DNA from: an uncultured Ruminococcus sp.
Lineage (GTDB): Bacteria > Bacillota > Clostridia > Oscillospirales > Ruminococcaceae
Direction of reading: 5' to 3'
DNA length: 6,714 nucleotides
NCBI GenBank assembly: GCA_946531975.1
Contig: CAMNAY010000093.1
Span: 1 to 6,714, forward strand
The position numbers were made by a program, and so were the translations under genes. Under the pieces are notes generated by a model that worked only from the letters and a program-made list of their open reading frames with translations, did no database searches and had not been told where the DNA came from. This document shows positions 1 through 5,751 of the stretch, piece after piece. Every line of letters begins with the position of its first letter. The stretch's first letter is position 1.

Positions 1-465
1 AGCCTTCTTCGTGGTCGTTGTGGTGGTTGCAGAGGAGGCCTTCTTTGTGGTAGTTGTGGTGGTTGCGGAGGAAGCTTTCTTTGTGGTGGTTGTGGTGGTT
101 GCGGAGGAAGCCTTCTTCGTGGTGGTTGTGGTCGTCGCAGAGGAAGCCTTCTTCGCGGTTGTTGTTGTTGTGAGCGCGGAAGTCGTTGTTGTTGCAGAGT
201 CCTGCTGCGAATCCTCAGTGAAAGTCAGCAGAGCGGTTGTATCAGACGATTCATCTGCTGCGGTTTCATCCGAAGCAGCAGTTGTTTCGGTTGTGCCGGC
301 AGCAGTGTCATCTGTTTGAGCCGGTTCTTCGTCTGCATCGGCAGTTACCTGCGCAGGCACGGCGGTATCTGCTGCCAGTGTCAGAGATGCGGCAGGGGAG
401 GCAGCGGTGTGAAGCACTGCCGCCGAGAGCAGAACACAGAGAAGTGTTTTGAGTTTGTGTTGCAT
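1..465 (-). CDS. Secreted Thr/Lys-repeat protein, C-terminus beyond the window
   Basis: The reading frame is open from ATG at 465 to the left edge, giving 155 visible residues. The start is chosen because AAAGGA (480-475) lies 9 nt upstream; an in-frame ATG at 474 abuts that site and is less likely. Residues 1-9 are basic (MQHKLKTLL) and about 10-27 are hydrophobic and Ala-rich, which is a Sec signal peptide with cleavage probably around residues 25-32. Residues 33-90 are rich in Asp, Glu, Thr, Ser and Ala. From about 92 the chain is Thr-rich, and from 105 it consists of the 12-residue repeat KKASSATTTTTT. No folded domain is visible; one may lie off the left edge, with this part acting as a linker or wall-spanning stalk. 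It is the last visible gene of the ATP-grasp operon, 14 bp after the preceding stop codon. The secreted nature is well supported; the function is unknown. Confidence 0.85.
   Translation of the reverse strand, partial: MQHKLKTLLCVLLSAAVLHTAASPAASLTLAADTAVPAQVTADADEEPAQTDDTAAGTTETTAASDETAADESSDTTALLTFTEDSQQDSATTTTSALTTTTTAKKASSATTTTTTKKASSATTTTTTKKASSATTTTTTKKASSATTTTTTKKA
2..145 (-). repeat. Tandem 36-bp repeat encoding KKASSATTTTTT
   Basis: Four complete 36-bp units lie head to tail at 2-37, 38-73, 74-109 and 110-145, followed by a degenerate fifth that starts at 146. Each unit encodes the same 12 residues on the minus strand. Every difference between the four units falls at unit positions 3, 9, 15, 24, 27, 30 or 36, all third codon positions, so the protein repeat is identical while the DNA has drifted. 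The array may continue past the left edge. Confidence 0.93.
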
Positions 466-479
466 AAAGTGCATTCCTT

Positions 480-1298
480 TCATTTGCGTGCAGAGAGCCG
501 GTCAGCGATCATCCGGATCAGATCGCCTGCCGGATCCAGATCAGTCAGAGCATAGAGCATCCGGCAGCCGACGGCATCTTCGATTTCTCCGATGACATAT
601 CCGCCGTCCGGAGACCGCAGAAAATCAATTCCGGCAAAATCCAGCGGAAGAATCTCCAGCACCTGCTGTACGAGCTGCCGGATCTGTGCATCCGGCTGAT
701 ACAGCTGTGCTGCGCCGCCGAGCGAAAAATTGCTGCGGAAATCCCGCTCGGAGGTGCGCAGAACAGACGCATAGATCTGTCCGCCGAGTACATAGACTCT
801 GAGATCCCAGCCGGTCTGCATCAGCTTTTGCAGCAGAAACGGACGCTGCATGGTCTGCATTGCCTGTTTCAGTGCATTGGGGTCGGACAGCAGGGCAACG
901 CCTGCACCGCCGTGCCCGTCAGCGGGCTTTGCGATGAGCGGCGGGATCAGACCGGCGGCATCCGCATCCTGTCGGATGAGAACGGTGTCGGCGGTCGGCA
1001 GTCCGTGTGTGCGGAGAAAGCAGTGTGTGCGGTACTTGTCATTGGTGACAGCAGTAACCTGTGTACTATTGAATACGGGGATCCGGAGTGTTCCCTCACA
1101 GTATTCGGAGACCGCAGCGATGCGGCTGCGGTTGAGGGCGAAACAGGGACGGACGTCTGCCGGAAAGCCTTCATCTGTAATACAGAGCCGGAGAGAAAGC
1201 CCCTCCGACTCTGCACGGTCACATAACTGCTGAATAAACCATTGATTGCGTTTTGCGTCCGGAGCCGTATAGAACAGCAGACCGAGCGGTTTGCTCAT
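480..1298 (-). CDS. Divergent RimK-like ATP-grasp family protein
   Basis: This is a 272-residue protein starting at ATG 1298, preceded by AAGGA (1309-1305) with 6 nt spacing. A longer frame reaching 1331 lies inside the upstream gene and is rejected. Residues 1-85 form a pre-ATP-grasp domain. The ATP-grasp fold follows: the nucleotide-binding Lys in LIAKPADGHGGAGVALL (121-137), a QK pair at 157-158, DLRVYVLGG (165-173), RDFRSNFSLGGAA (185-197) and AGIDFL (222-227). The C-terminal metal site is unusual: where RimK-type ligases have E-V-N, this protein reads GEIEDAVGCRML (237-248), so the Asn is replaced by Glu. Its ATG overlaps the upstream stop as ATGA, so the two ATP-grasp proteins are probably made in similar amounts. 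The family joins a carboxylate to an amine or hydroxyl through an acyl-phosphate; the substrate here is unknown. It may be a working ligase with a changed metal site or a partner subunit. Confidence 0.85.
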   Translation of the reverse strand: MSKPLGLLFYTAPDAKRNQWFIQQLCDRAESEGLSLRLCITDEGFPADVRPCFALNRSRIAAVSEYCEGTLRIPVFNSTQVTAVTNDKYRTHCFLRTHGLPTADTVLIRQDADAAGLIPPLIAKPADGHGGAGVALLSDPNALKQAMQTMQRPFLLQKLMQTGWDLRVYVLGGQIYASVLRTSERDFRSNFSLGGAAQLYQPDAQIRQLVQQVLEILPLDFAGIDFLRSPDGGYVIGEIEDAVGCRMLYALTDLDPAGDLIRMIADRLSARK

Positions 1299-2185
1299 TC
1301 TGCGTCCTTGATCTGGCTGCGGATATGCCACATGATGCTGGTAGCGGGATTGATACCGCAGGCATCAATGGTGCTCTGAAGCTGCGGGTTGGAATTGACC
1401 TCGCAGATATAGCGCTCGTTTTCGTCCTTGCCGTACAGGAGATCGACACCGGCGAAATCAAGACCGAGGGCAGCAGCAGCATCGACTGCGAGCTTTTCCT
1501 CCAGCGGGGTGAGCGCTCTGGCGGTTGCGGTGCCGCCGAGCTCCATGTTCGAGCGGAACTGATCCTTGGAGACGGACTGACGCTCCATTGCGCAGATTGC
1601 CTTTCCGCCGACAACGGTGACACGGAGATCCTTTCCGGCACTCTCGCGGATAAAGCGCTGGAAGATGCAGTCATGCTCACCGATATGAGTCAGGATACGC
1701 TCAGCTTCCTTGACATTATTTGCGAGATAGACCTGCTGACCGAAGCTGCCCTTATTCTCCTTGATGACGAGCGGCCAGCCGAGAATTCTGGCAGCCTGCT
1801 CTGCGGACGCCGGATCGCGCTTGCAGCCGGGGAAGCAGATCGGTGCGGGAATGGTATCAGGAATCGGGAGACCGGCAGCAGCAAGTTTGAGTGCAGTCTC
1901 CGCCTTATCGTCAGCGAGCTGGATTGCGGCGGCGGAATTGAACAGCCGCAGGCCGGACAGCTCCATTGCCTTTGCGAGCAGAACGTCCTTATCCCAGAAC
2001 AGTACAAAGGAGGGCTTGGGTTCCCGTGCCTTGGAGCCGATGATCGTCGGGCGCTGTGCAGAGGTCCACTTGGAGAAGTGCAGACCTGCTTTTTCTGCGG
2101 ACTCCTGAAGTGTTCTGTAAAGCGCATTGAACTTTGCAGGGTTGTAATAGCTGTTCACGATCAGCCAGCCGTTGTAGATATCCAT
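1295..2185 (-). CDS. RimK-family ATP-grasp ligase
   Basis: This is a 296-residue protein starting at ATG 2185, with GGGAGGA (2200-2194) 8 nt upstream. The N-terminal domain begins with GWLIVNSYYNPAKFNALY (6-23), resembling clostridial proteins annotated as RimK-type alpha-L-glutamate ligases. The ATP-grasp core is complete: VIKENKGSFGQQV (140-152) with the ATP-binding Lys, QRF at 176-178, KDLRVTVVGGK (185-195), QFRSNMELGGTA (209-220), AGVDLL (245-250), and the metal-binding CEVNSNPQL (261-269) with Glu262 and Asn264. It is therefore probably an active cytoplasmic ATP-dependent carboxylate-amine ligase. It is the first gene of an operon with its own promoter, coupled to a second ATP-grasp gene and followed by a secreted Thr/Lys-rich protein. 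True RimK modifies ribosomal protein S6; nothing here supports that substrate, and other RimK-like enzymes act on cofactors, peptides or amino-acid carrier proteins. Confidence 0.9.
   Translation of the reverse strand: MDIYNGWLIVNSYYNPAKFNALYRTLQESAEKAGLHFSKWTSAQRPTIIGSKAREPKPSFVLFWDKDVLLAKAMELSGLRLFNSAAAIQLADDKAETALKLAAAGLPIPDTIPAPICFPGCKRDPASAEQAARILGWPLVIKENKGSFGQQVYLANNVKEAERILTHIGEHDCIFQRFIRESAGKDLRVTVVGGKAICAMERQSVSKDQFRSNMELGGTATARALTPLEEKLAVDAAAALGLDFAGVDLLYGKDENERYICEVNSNPQLQSTIDACGINPATSIMWHIRSQIKDAE
1305..1309 (-). promoter_or_regulatory. Ribosome binding site fixing the second ATP-grasp start
   Basis: AAGGA lies 6 nt before ATG 1298, inside the end of the upstream coding sequence. 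It supports the ATGA-overlap start rather than the longer frame beginning at 1331. Confidence 0.75.
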
Positions 2186-2238
2186 CGTAAAAATCCTCCC
2201 AGAAATCAGAAAATAAACGGCAAAACGCCATTATTTTT

Positions 2239-2267
2239 ATTTTACTACAAAACCGTAAAAAAGTCAA
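2239..2267 (-). promoter_or_regulatory. Sigma-A-type promoter of the ATP-grasp operon
   Basis: Reading leftward, TTGACT (2267-2262) is separated by exactly 17 nt from TAAAAT (2244-2239). Each box is one base from consensus and the region is AT-rich. Transcription would start near 2232, leaving a leader of about 47 nt before ATG 2185. Confidence 0.82.
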
Positions 2268-2300
2268 CAGTTTCCCTGATTTTCCGGAAATCCGGCGCAC

Positions 2301-2347
2301 AGGAAAAACACAAGGATTCCGGCGGAAAAATGCTCACGCCGGAATCC
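2301..2347 (-). terminator. Rho-independent terminator of the AI-2E/nadA/zinc-ribbon operon
   Basis: A perfect 11-bp stem (GGATTCCGGCG at 2314-2324 paired with CGCCGGAATCC at 2337-2347) encloses a 12-nt loop. On the leftward transcript it is followed by the U-rich run UUGUGUUUUU. It lies 19 nt past the stop codon at 2367 and upstream of the next operon's promoter. Confidence 0.88.
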
Positions 2348-2366
2348 GGATCTCAGGGTATGGGGT

Positions 2367-3065
2367 TCAATGCAGAAGAATGTACAGTGCAGCGCCGCCG
2401 ATGAGCAGTGCGGTATTGATTTTGCCGAGAAGACTGCACGGCTTTGCGATCTGCGGACGGCGAACCGCCCACTGCCTGCTCTGAATTCTGCCGAATCCGG
2501 GAATGAGCAGACTTTTGAGGATCAGGGCGGGGGTGAGCTTTGCCTGCTTATCCAGCAGCGCGAGCTGTGCGCGTCGGACTGCCGCGGGATTCAGAACATA
2601 TTTGCAGCGGACGCAGACACTCGCGCCCTCATCGACCTGTGCGCCGCAGTTGGTGCAGTAAACGGCGCCGGTTGTGCGGTAGACATACTTCTGCGGTGCG
2701 ACCTCAAAGAGCGATTTGCTCGCCTCACTTTCGAGGTCTACGCCGGTGACATTATTGATGAACTGGAAAATGCGGTGACTTTTTTCGTATTTGGCGCGGC
2801 GTGCGCGGATGCGCTGTGCGCCGAGGCGGAGCGCCTGCGGGTTAAGGACAAAGTGGCAGTTGACACAGACACTGGCAGCCTTCAGAACCGGCTGACCGCA
2901 GTTTCTGCAAAAACAGCGTTCGGGATCCCGCATAACCTCCTGTGTGCGCATTGCCTGTGCAGCAGCGGCATGTTTCTGCTGCGTGAACACTGCGCTGTCC
3001 GGTACCTGTTCATAGGACTGGACGTCAATGACCTGCGGCTCCTCCTGATAATCGTATTGTTTCAA
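2367..3065 (-). CDS. Double zinc-ribbon protein with C-terminal membrane segment
   Basis: This is a 232-residue protein read from TTG 3065, chosen because GGAGGA (3077-3072) lies 6 nt upstream; the only longer ATG start, at 3164, lies inside nadA. Two zinc ribbons are visible: CRNC at 53-56 with CVNC at 67-70, and CTNC at 137-140 with CVRC at 151-154. Both are followed by a [HK][FY]VLNP stretch, so the module is duplicated. The region between (about 80-130) is basic at first, then mixed. The C-terminus has a moderately hydrophobic stretch (178-192) and a likely transmembrane helix (212-231). The N-terminal 50 residues are polar, with no signal peptide. Such proteins are common in Clostridia and mostly uncharacterised; the ribbons would probably face the cytoplasm. 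It follows nadA by 40 bp and is the last gene of the operon. No specific function can be assigned. Confidence 0.85.
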   Translation of the reverse strand: MKQYDYQEEPQVIDVQSYEQVPDSAVFTQQKHAAAAQAMRTQEVMRDPERCFCRNCGQPVLKAASVCVNCHFVLNPQALRLGAQRIRARRAKYEKSHRIFQFINNVTGVDLESEASKSLFEVAPQKYVYRTTGAVYCTNCGAQVDEGASVCVRCKYVLNPAAVRRAQLALLDKQAKLTPALILKSLLIPGFGRIQSRQWAVRRPQIAKPCSLLGKINTALLIGGAALYILLH

Positions 3066-3071
3066 TCTGGT

Positions 3072-3077
3072 TCCTCC
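3072..3077 (-). promoter_or_regulatory. Ribosome binding site that decides a TTG start
   Basis: GGAGGA stands 6 nt before TTG 3065, in the 40-bp gap after the nadA stop. It is the basis for choosing this start over the ATG at 3164 inside nadA. Confidence 0.75.
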
Positions 3078-3105
3078 GTCGTAAGCAGTCAGAGCGGTGT
3101 GCGGT

Positions 3106-4035
3106 TCAGCCGCCGAGCCGGAGCATTTCGTCGAGGCAGTGCCGCGCAGCGCGTGCGGTCTCATCGGGGAGCGTCAGTTCCTGCGCAGTGCCGTCCGCGA
3201 TCTCCGTGAGGACACGCAGGATATCGGCTGCGGAGGTAATGCGCATATCCGGGCAGCACAGGCGGTTGGAGAGCGGATAGAACCGCTTTTCGGGACATTC
3301 CAGTGTCAGATGCTGGACAATGCTGATCTCGGTACCGATGATAAATTCCTTCTGCTCTGATTTCCGTGCAAAGTTCAGGATACCGGAGGTTGCGCCGACA
3401 TAGTCCGCCATTGCGGAGATTTCCGGCTTGCATTCCGGATGCACGAGCAGCAGGGCATTCGGGTGTGCGGCTTTTGCAGCGCGTGCTTCCTCCGGTGTGA
3501 TGCTGCTGTGGTGCGGACATCCGCCGCTGAGGAAATGCAGATGCTTGTCAGGACATTGCTTCTGCGTATAGGCGCCGAGATTGCAGTCCGGGATGAACAG
3601 AATCTCCTTCTGCTGCATATTCCCGACGATCTGCACCGCCGAGGACGAGGTCACGCAGACATCGCTGACTGCCTTGACCGCTGCGGTTGTGTTGACATAG
3701 GCGACGACAGCGCAGCCCGGATACTTGGCTTTTTCCGCGAGGATTTCCTCCGGCGAAAACTGCTCTGCCATCGGGCAGCCGGCTGCGGGATTCGCTTCAT
3801 AGACCTGTTTCTCCGGATTCAGGAGCTTTGCGGTCTCTGCCATGAACCGCACGCCGCAGACCAGCAGTTTTTTTGCATCGGTTTTTCCGGCGGCTGCACT
3901 GAGCTTATAGCTGTCGCCGGTGATATCGGCGATCTCCAGAATATCAGGGGACTGATAGCTGTGGGCGAGAATACACACGCCGGTCTCCGCCTTCCGTCTG
4001 CGGATCTCCTGCTGAATCTCAGGAATTGTTCTCAT
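3106..4035 (-). CDS. nadA: Quinolinate synthase A
   Basis: This 309-residue protein has the usual length of the short bacterial NadA type. NadA condenses iminoaspartate with dihydroxyacetone phosphate to give quinolinate, the NAD precursor, using a [4Fe-4S] cluster. Visible landmarks are ILAHSYQSPDILEIAD (22-37) with the substrate-site His25 and Tyr27, GVRFMAETAKLLNPEK (61-76), Tyr113 in AYVNT, and Glu201 in HPEC. The three expected cluster cysteines are Cys87 (AGCPMA), Cys173 (SGGCPHH) and Cys261 (CCPDMRIT). ATG 4035 is preceded by AGGAGG (4053-4048) at a rather long 12 nt. An upstream frame to 4215 would run through the neighbouring gene's acidic tail and is rejected. The start overlaps the AI-2E gene's end by 17 bp, suggesting co-translation. 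nadB and nadC, often adjacent, are not here. Confidence 0.96.
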   Translation of the reverse strand: MRTIPEIQQEIRRRKAETGVCILAHSYQSPDILEIADITGDSYKLSAAAGKTDAKKLLVCGVRFMAETAKLLNPEKQVYEANPAAGCPMAEQFSPEEILAEKAKYPGCAVVAYVNTTAAVKAVSDVCVTSSSAVQIVGNMQQKEILFIPDCNLGAYTQKQCPDKHLHFLSGGCPHHSSITPEEARAAKAAHPNALLLVHPECKPEISAMADYVGATSGILNFARKSEQKEFIIGTEISIVQHLTLECPEKRFYPLSNRLCCPDMRITSAADILRVLTEIADGTAQELTLPDETARAARHCLDEMLRLGG

Positions 4036-5437
4036 TTTCTGTATGTTCCTCCTGTGACGGGACATCTTCCTCCGGATTGTCATGCGGTTCCGCAGGTTCT
4101 GCGGTGCCGGAGATTTCTGTGTCCGGTTCTGCTGTTTCTTTTGCCTTGGCTTTCGCTTCCGCCTCTTCCTGTTCCGGGTCATGTGCGACCGGCGGTTCGT
4201 CCGGTTTATCCGCATAGTGTATTTCGTTTGTCATATAGCTGTCGATTTCGGAGGGCAGTCCTTTTTTATTCAGGCGCTCTTTCAGGAAGTCGGAGAACAG
4301 CGCATACATTGCCGCAAACAGCGGAACGAATGCGACCATGCCGATGAATCCGAACATGCCGCCGCCGACAACGATCGCAAACAGAATCCAGAACATCGGC
4401 AGACCGAGCGTGTCTCCGAGGATTTTCGGACCGAGGATATTGCCGTCAAACTGCTGCAATACCAGAATGAAAATGACGAACGGAATGACCTTCCGCGGCT
4501 CTGAGAGCAGAATCAGCACACCGCTCGGCACGGCACCGATGATCGGACCGAAGAACGGGATGATGTTGGTGACGCCGACGATGATAGCGATCAGCGTGAC
4601 ATAGGGCATGTTGAGGATGGTCATGCCGATGAAGCAGAGCAGACCGATGATCAGGGAGTCCAGCGTCTTTCCGGAAAGGAAGTGCATGAACGTGTAGCTG
4701 ACATGCGAGCCGATGCGCAGGAACCGGTGAACCCGCGCTTCCGGCAGTGTGGCATAGAGCAGCTTGCGCGCCTGCGCGAGATACCGCTCCTTGTTATAGA
4801 GCAGGTAGACTGTCATGACCATGCCGATCAGGATGTTTTTCAGCCATGTGACGATCGAAACGGCACTGGTCGTGACAATGCTGAGGAAGTCGCCGCCGCC
4901 GCTGATGATATTATCGAGCTTTGGTTCAAACTGATCCGCGAAGTTGTTGACATTTTTCTGTGCGGTGTCCCAGACGGACATCAGTGCGGAATAGAGCTGC
5001 GGCTGGGAATCCTTCAGACCGGAGATCCGGTTGTTGATCCATTTGGTGATGCTGGAGAGGTAGTCCGGCAGGTTGACCAGCAGGTTTTTGATGCTGGAGA
5101 TCAGCTCCGGGACGATCGCTGCGACCAGACCGATGATCGCAGCAAAGACGATCAGCATGGTCAGCGTCACGGAGAGCGCACGCTTGAGGCGGGGGTGCGG
5201 CTTTTTGCGGTCGGTGAGCTTTCCGAGTCTCGCCTCGATCCAGTTGACAAGCGGGCTGAGCAGATAGGCGAAGACCAGACCGATGATAATCGGTGCGAGA
5301 ACCGTGAGGATTTCCTCTCCGACCCGGACCAGCGCATTGAAGCGCCAGACGGCAATGCCGATCAGCAGGCAAATCGTGAATGTCCAGACAGCAGCTTTTG
5401 CGATTGAGCGCTGTCTCGCATCCATTCGTATCTTCAT
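4019..5437 (-). CDS. AI-2E family (PerM/TqsA-like) membrane protein
   Basis: This is a 472-residue integral membrane protein. The family fold is clear: hydrophobic helices near 15-31, 43-60, 89-110 and 189-213, then a C-terminal cluster near 259-275, 280-312, 317-328 and 345-382. Family hallmarks are NIIPFFGPIIGAVPSG (291-306) and GPKILGDTLGLPMFW (336-350). The long polar stretch at about 115-185 is typical. Members include TqsA (autoinducer-2 export), YdbI/PerM-type proteins and some Na+/H+ antiporters, so the substrate cannot be named. Residues 395-472 form an extra, strongly acidic, Pro/Glu/Ala-rich tail that looks disordered. ATG 5437 is the only plausible start after an upstream in-frame stop, yet AAGGAG (5458-5453) is 15 nt away, a poor spacing that may lower translation. 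First gene of its operon, overlapping nadA by 17 bp. Confidence 0.92.
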   Translation of the reverse strand: MKIRMDARQRSIAKAAVWTFTICLLIGIAVWRFNALVRVGEEILTVLAPIIIGLVFAYLLSPLVNWIEARLGKLTDRKKPHPRLKRALSVTLTMLIVFAAIIGLVAAIVPELISSIKNLLVNLPDYLSSITKWINNRISGLKDSQPQLYSALMSVWDTAQKNVNNFADQFEPKLDNIISGGGDFLSIVTTSAVSIVTWLKNILIGMVMTVYLLYNKERYLAQARKLLYATLPEARVHRFLRIGSHVSYTFMHFLSGKTLDSLIIGLLCFIGMTILNMPYVTLIAIIVGVTNIIPFFGPIIGAVPSGVLILLSEPRKVIPFVIFILVLQQFDGNILGPKILGDTLGLPMFWILFAIVVGGGMFGFIGMVAFVPLFAAMYALFSDFLKERLNKKGLPSEIDSYMTNEIHYADKPDEPPVAHDPEQEEAEAKAKAKETAEPDTEISGTAEPAEPHDNPEEDVPSQEEHTENENNS

Positions 5438-5493
5438 TTGAGTTGTTTCACACTCCTTACATTGACTTCAGGTGATGTGTTGTGTACAGATCT

Positions 5494-5522
5494 ATTATAC
5501 ATGAAACCGCAGAAAAAAGAAA
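5494..5522 (-). promoter_or_regulatory. Leftward promoter of the AI-2E/nadA operon
   Basis: A perfect TATAAT (5499-5494) has a weak -35 match, TTTCTT (5522-5517), at 17 nt. Transcription would start near 5487, about 50 nt before ATG 5437. The poor -35 suggests modest strength or an activator. Confidence 0.65.
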
Positions 5523-5563
5523 GCCTTTTCCGGAAATTTTCAGAAAACTGTTAGAAAGAGTTA

Positions 5564-5577
5564 CGAACATGCGTTTG
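5564..5577 (+). promoter_or_regulatory. LexA (SOS) box
   Basis: CGAACATGCGTTTG matches the Bacillus/Clostridium LexA consensus CGAACRNRYGTTYC at 13 of 14 positions. It sits between the two divergent promoters, 46 nt upstream of the helicase -35. UvrD-type helicases belong to the SOS response in several bacteria, which fits. It does not overlap the predicted core promoters, so regulation of the helicase is likely but not certain. Confidence 0.6.
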
Positions 5578-5623
5578 AAAACTGCTGAAAATTGAAATTT
5601 CTTGAAAAATTTCGCTTTAGGAC

Positions 5624-5652
5624 TTTTCATTTCCGCAGATTTATGCTATAAT
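5624..5652 (+). promoter_or_regulatory. Rightward promoter of the helicase gene
   Basis: TTTTCA (5624-5629) is followed after 17 nt by TATAAT (5647-5652), with an extended -10 TGC at 5644-5646. Transcription would begin near 5659, leaving a leader of about 93 nt. Confidence 0.75.
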
Positions 5653-5751
5653 AACAATGTATTGCCGGAAGTATGTCCTCCGCCCGCAACGGCAGGGAAG
5701 ACAGCGCTTCTGTACTATATATATTTACTGTAATCTTGAAAGGAACGTTTC

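Larger units (their letters stand above)
5438..5751. other. Divergent intergenic control region
   Basis: These 314 bp separate the leftward AI-2E operon from the rightward helicase. They are much more AT-rich than the flanking genes and hold one promoter in each direction, a LexA-like box and the two leaders. No RNA gene or convincing small protein gene was found. The helicase leader has only a weak potential hairpin (TTGCCG near 5662 with CGGCA near 5690). Confidence 0.8.

Noticed and set aside
2..145. Possible CRISPR array, because of the regular 36-bp periodicity
   Set aside because: The units are contiguous with no unique spacers and keep an open reading frame, so they are protein-coding repeats.
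11..319. Rightward open frame of Val/Ala/Glu/Phe repeats
   Set aside because: It is the antisense reading of the Thr/Lys repeats. The minus strand has a signal peptide, a ribosome binding site and synonymous-only variation, so it is the coding strand.
1253..2404. 383-residue rightward open frame antisense to the first ATP-grasp gene
   Set aside because: No family features, and it lies opposite a complete RimK-like protein. Long antisense frames are expected with this GC-rich codon use.
3439..4347. 302-residue rightward open frame opposite nadA and the AI-2E tail
   Set aside because: The Cys/Arg/Leu-rich translation has no recognisable domain and is opposite two well-identified genes.
5592..5613. 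AT-rich inverted repeat GAAATTT...AAATTTC in the divergent region
   Set aside because: Short and imperfect in an AT-rich stretch, with no U-tract or clear operator spacing.
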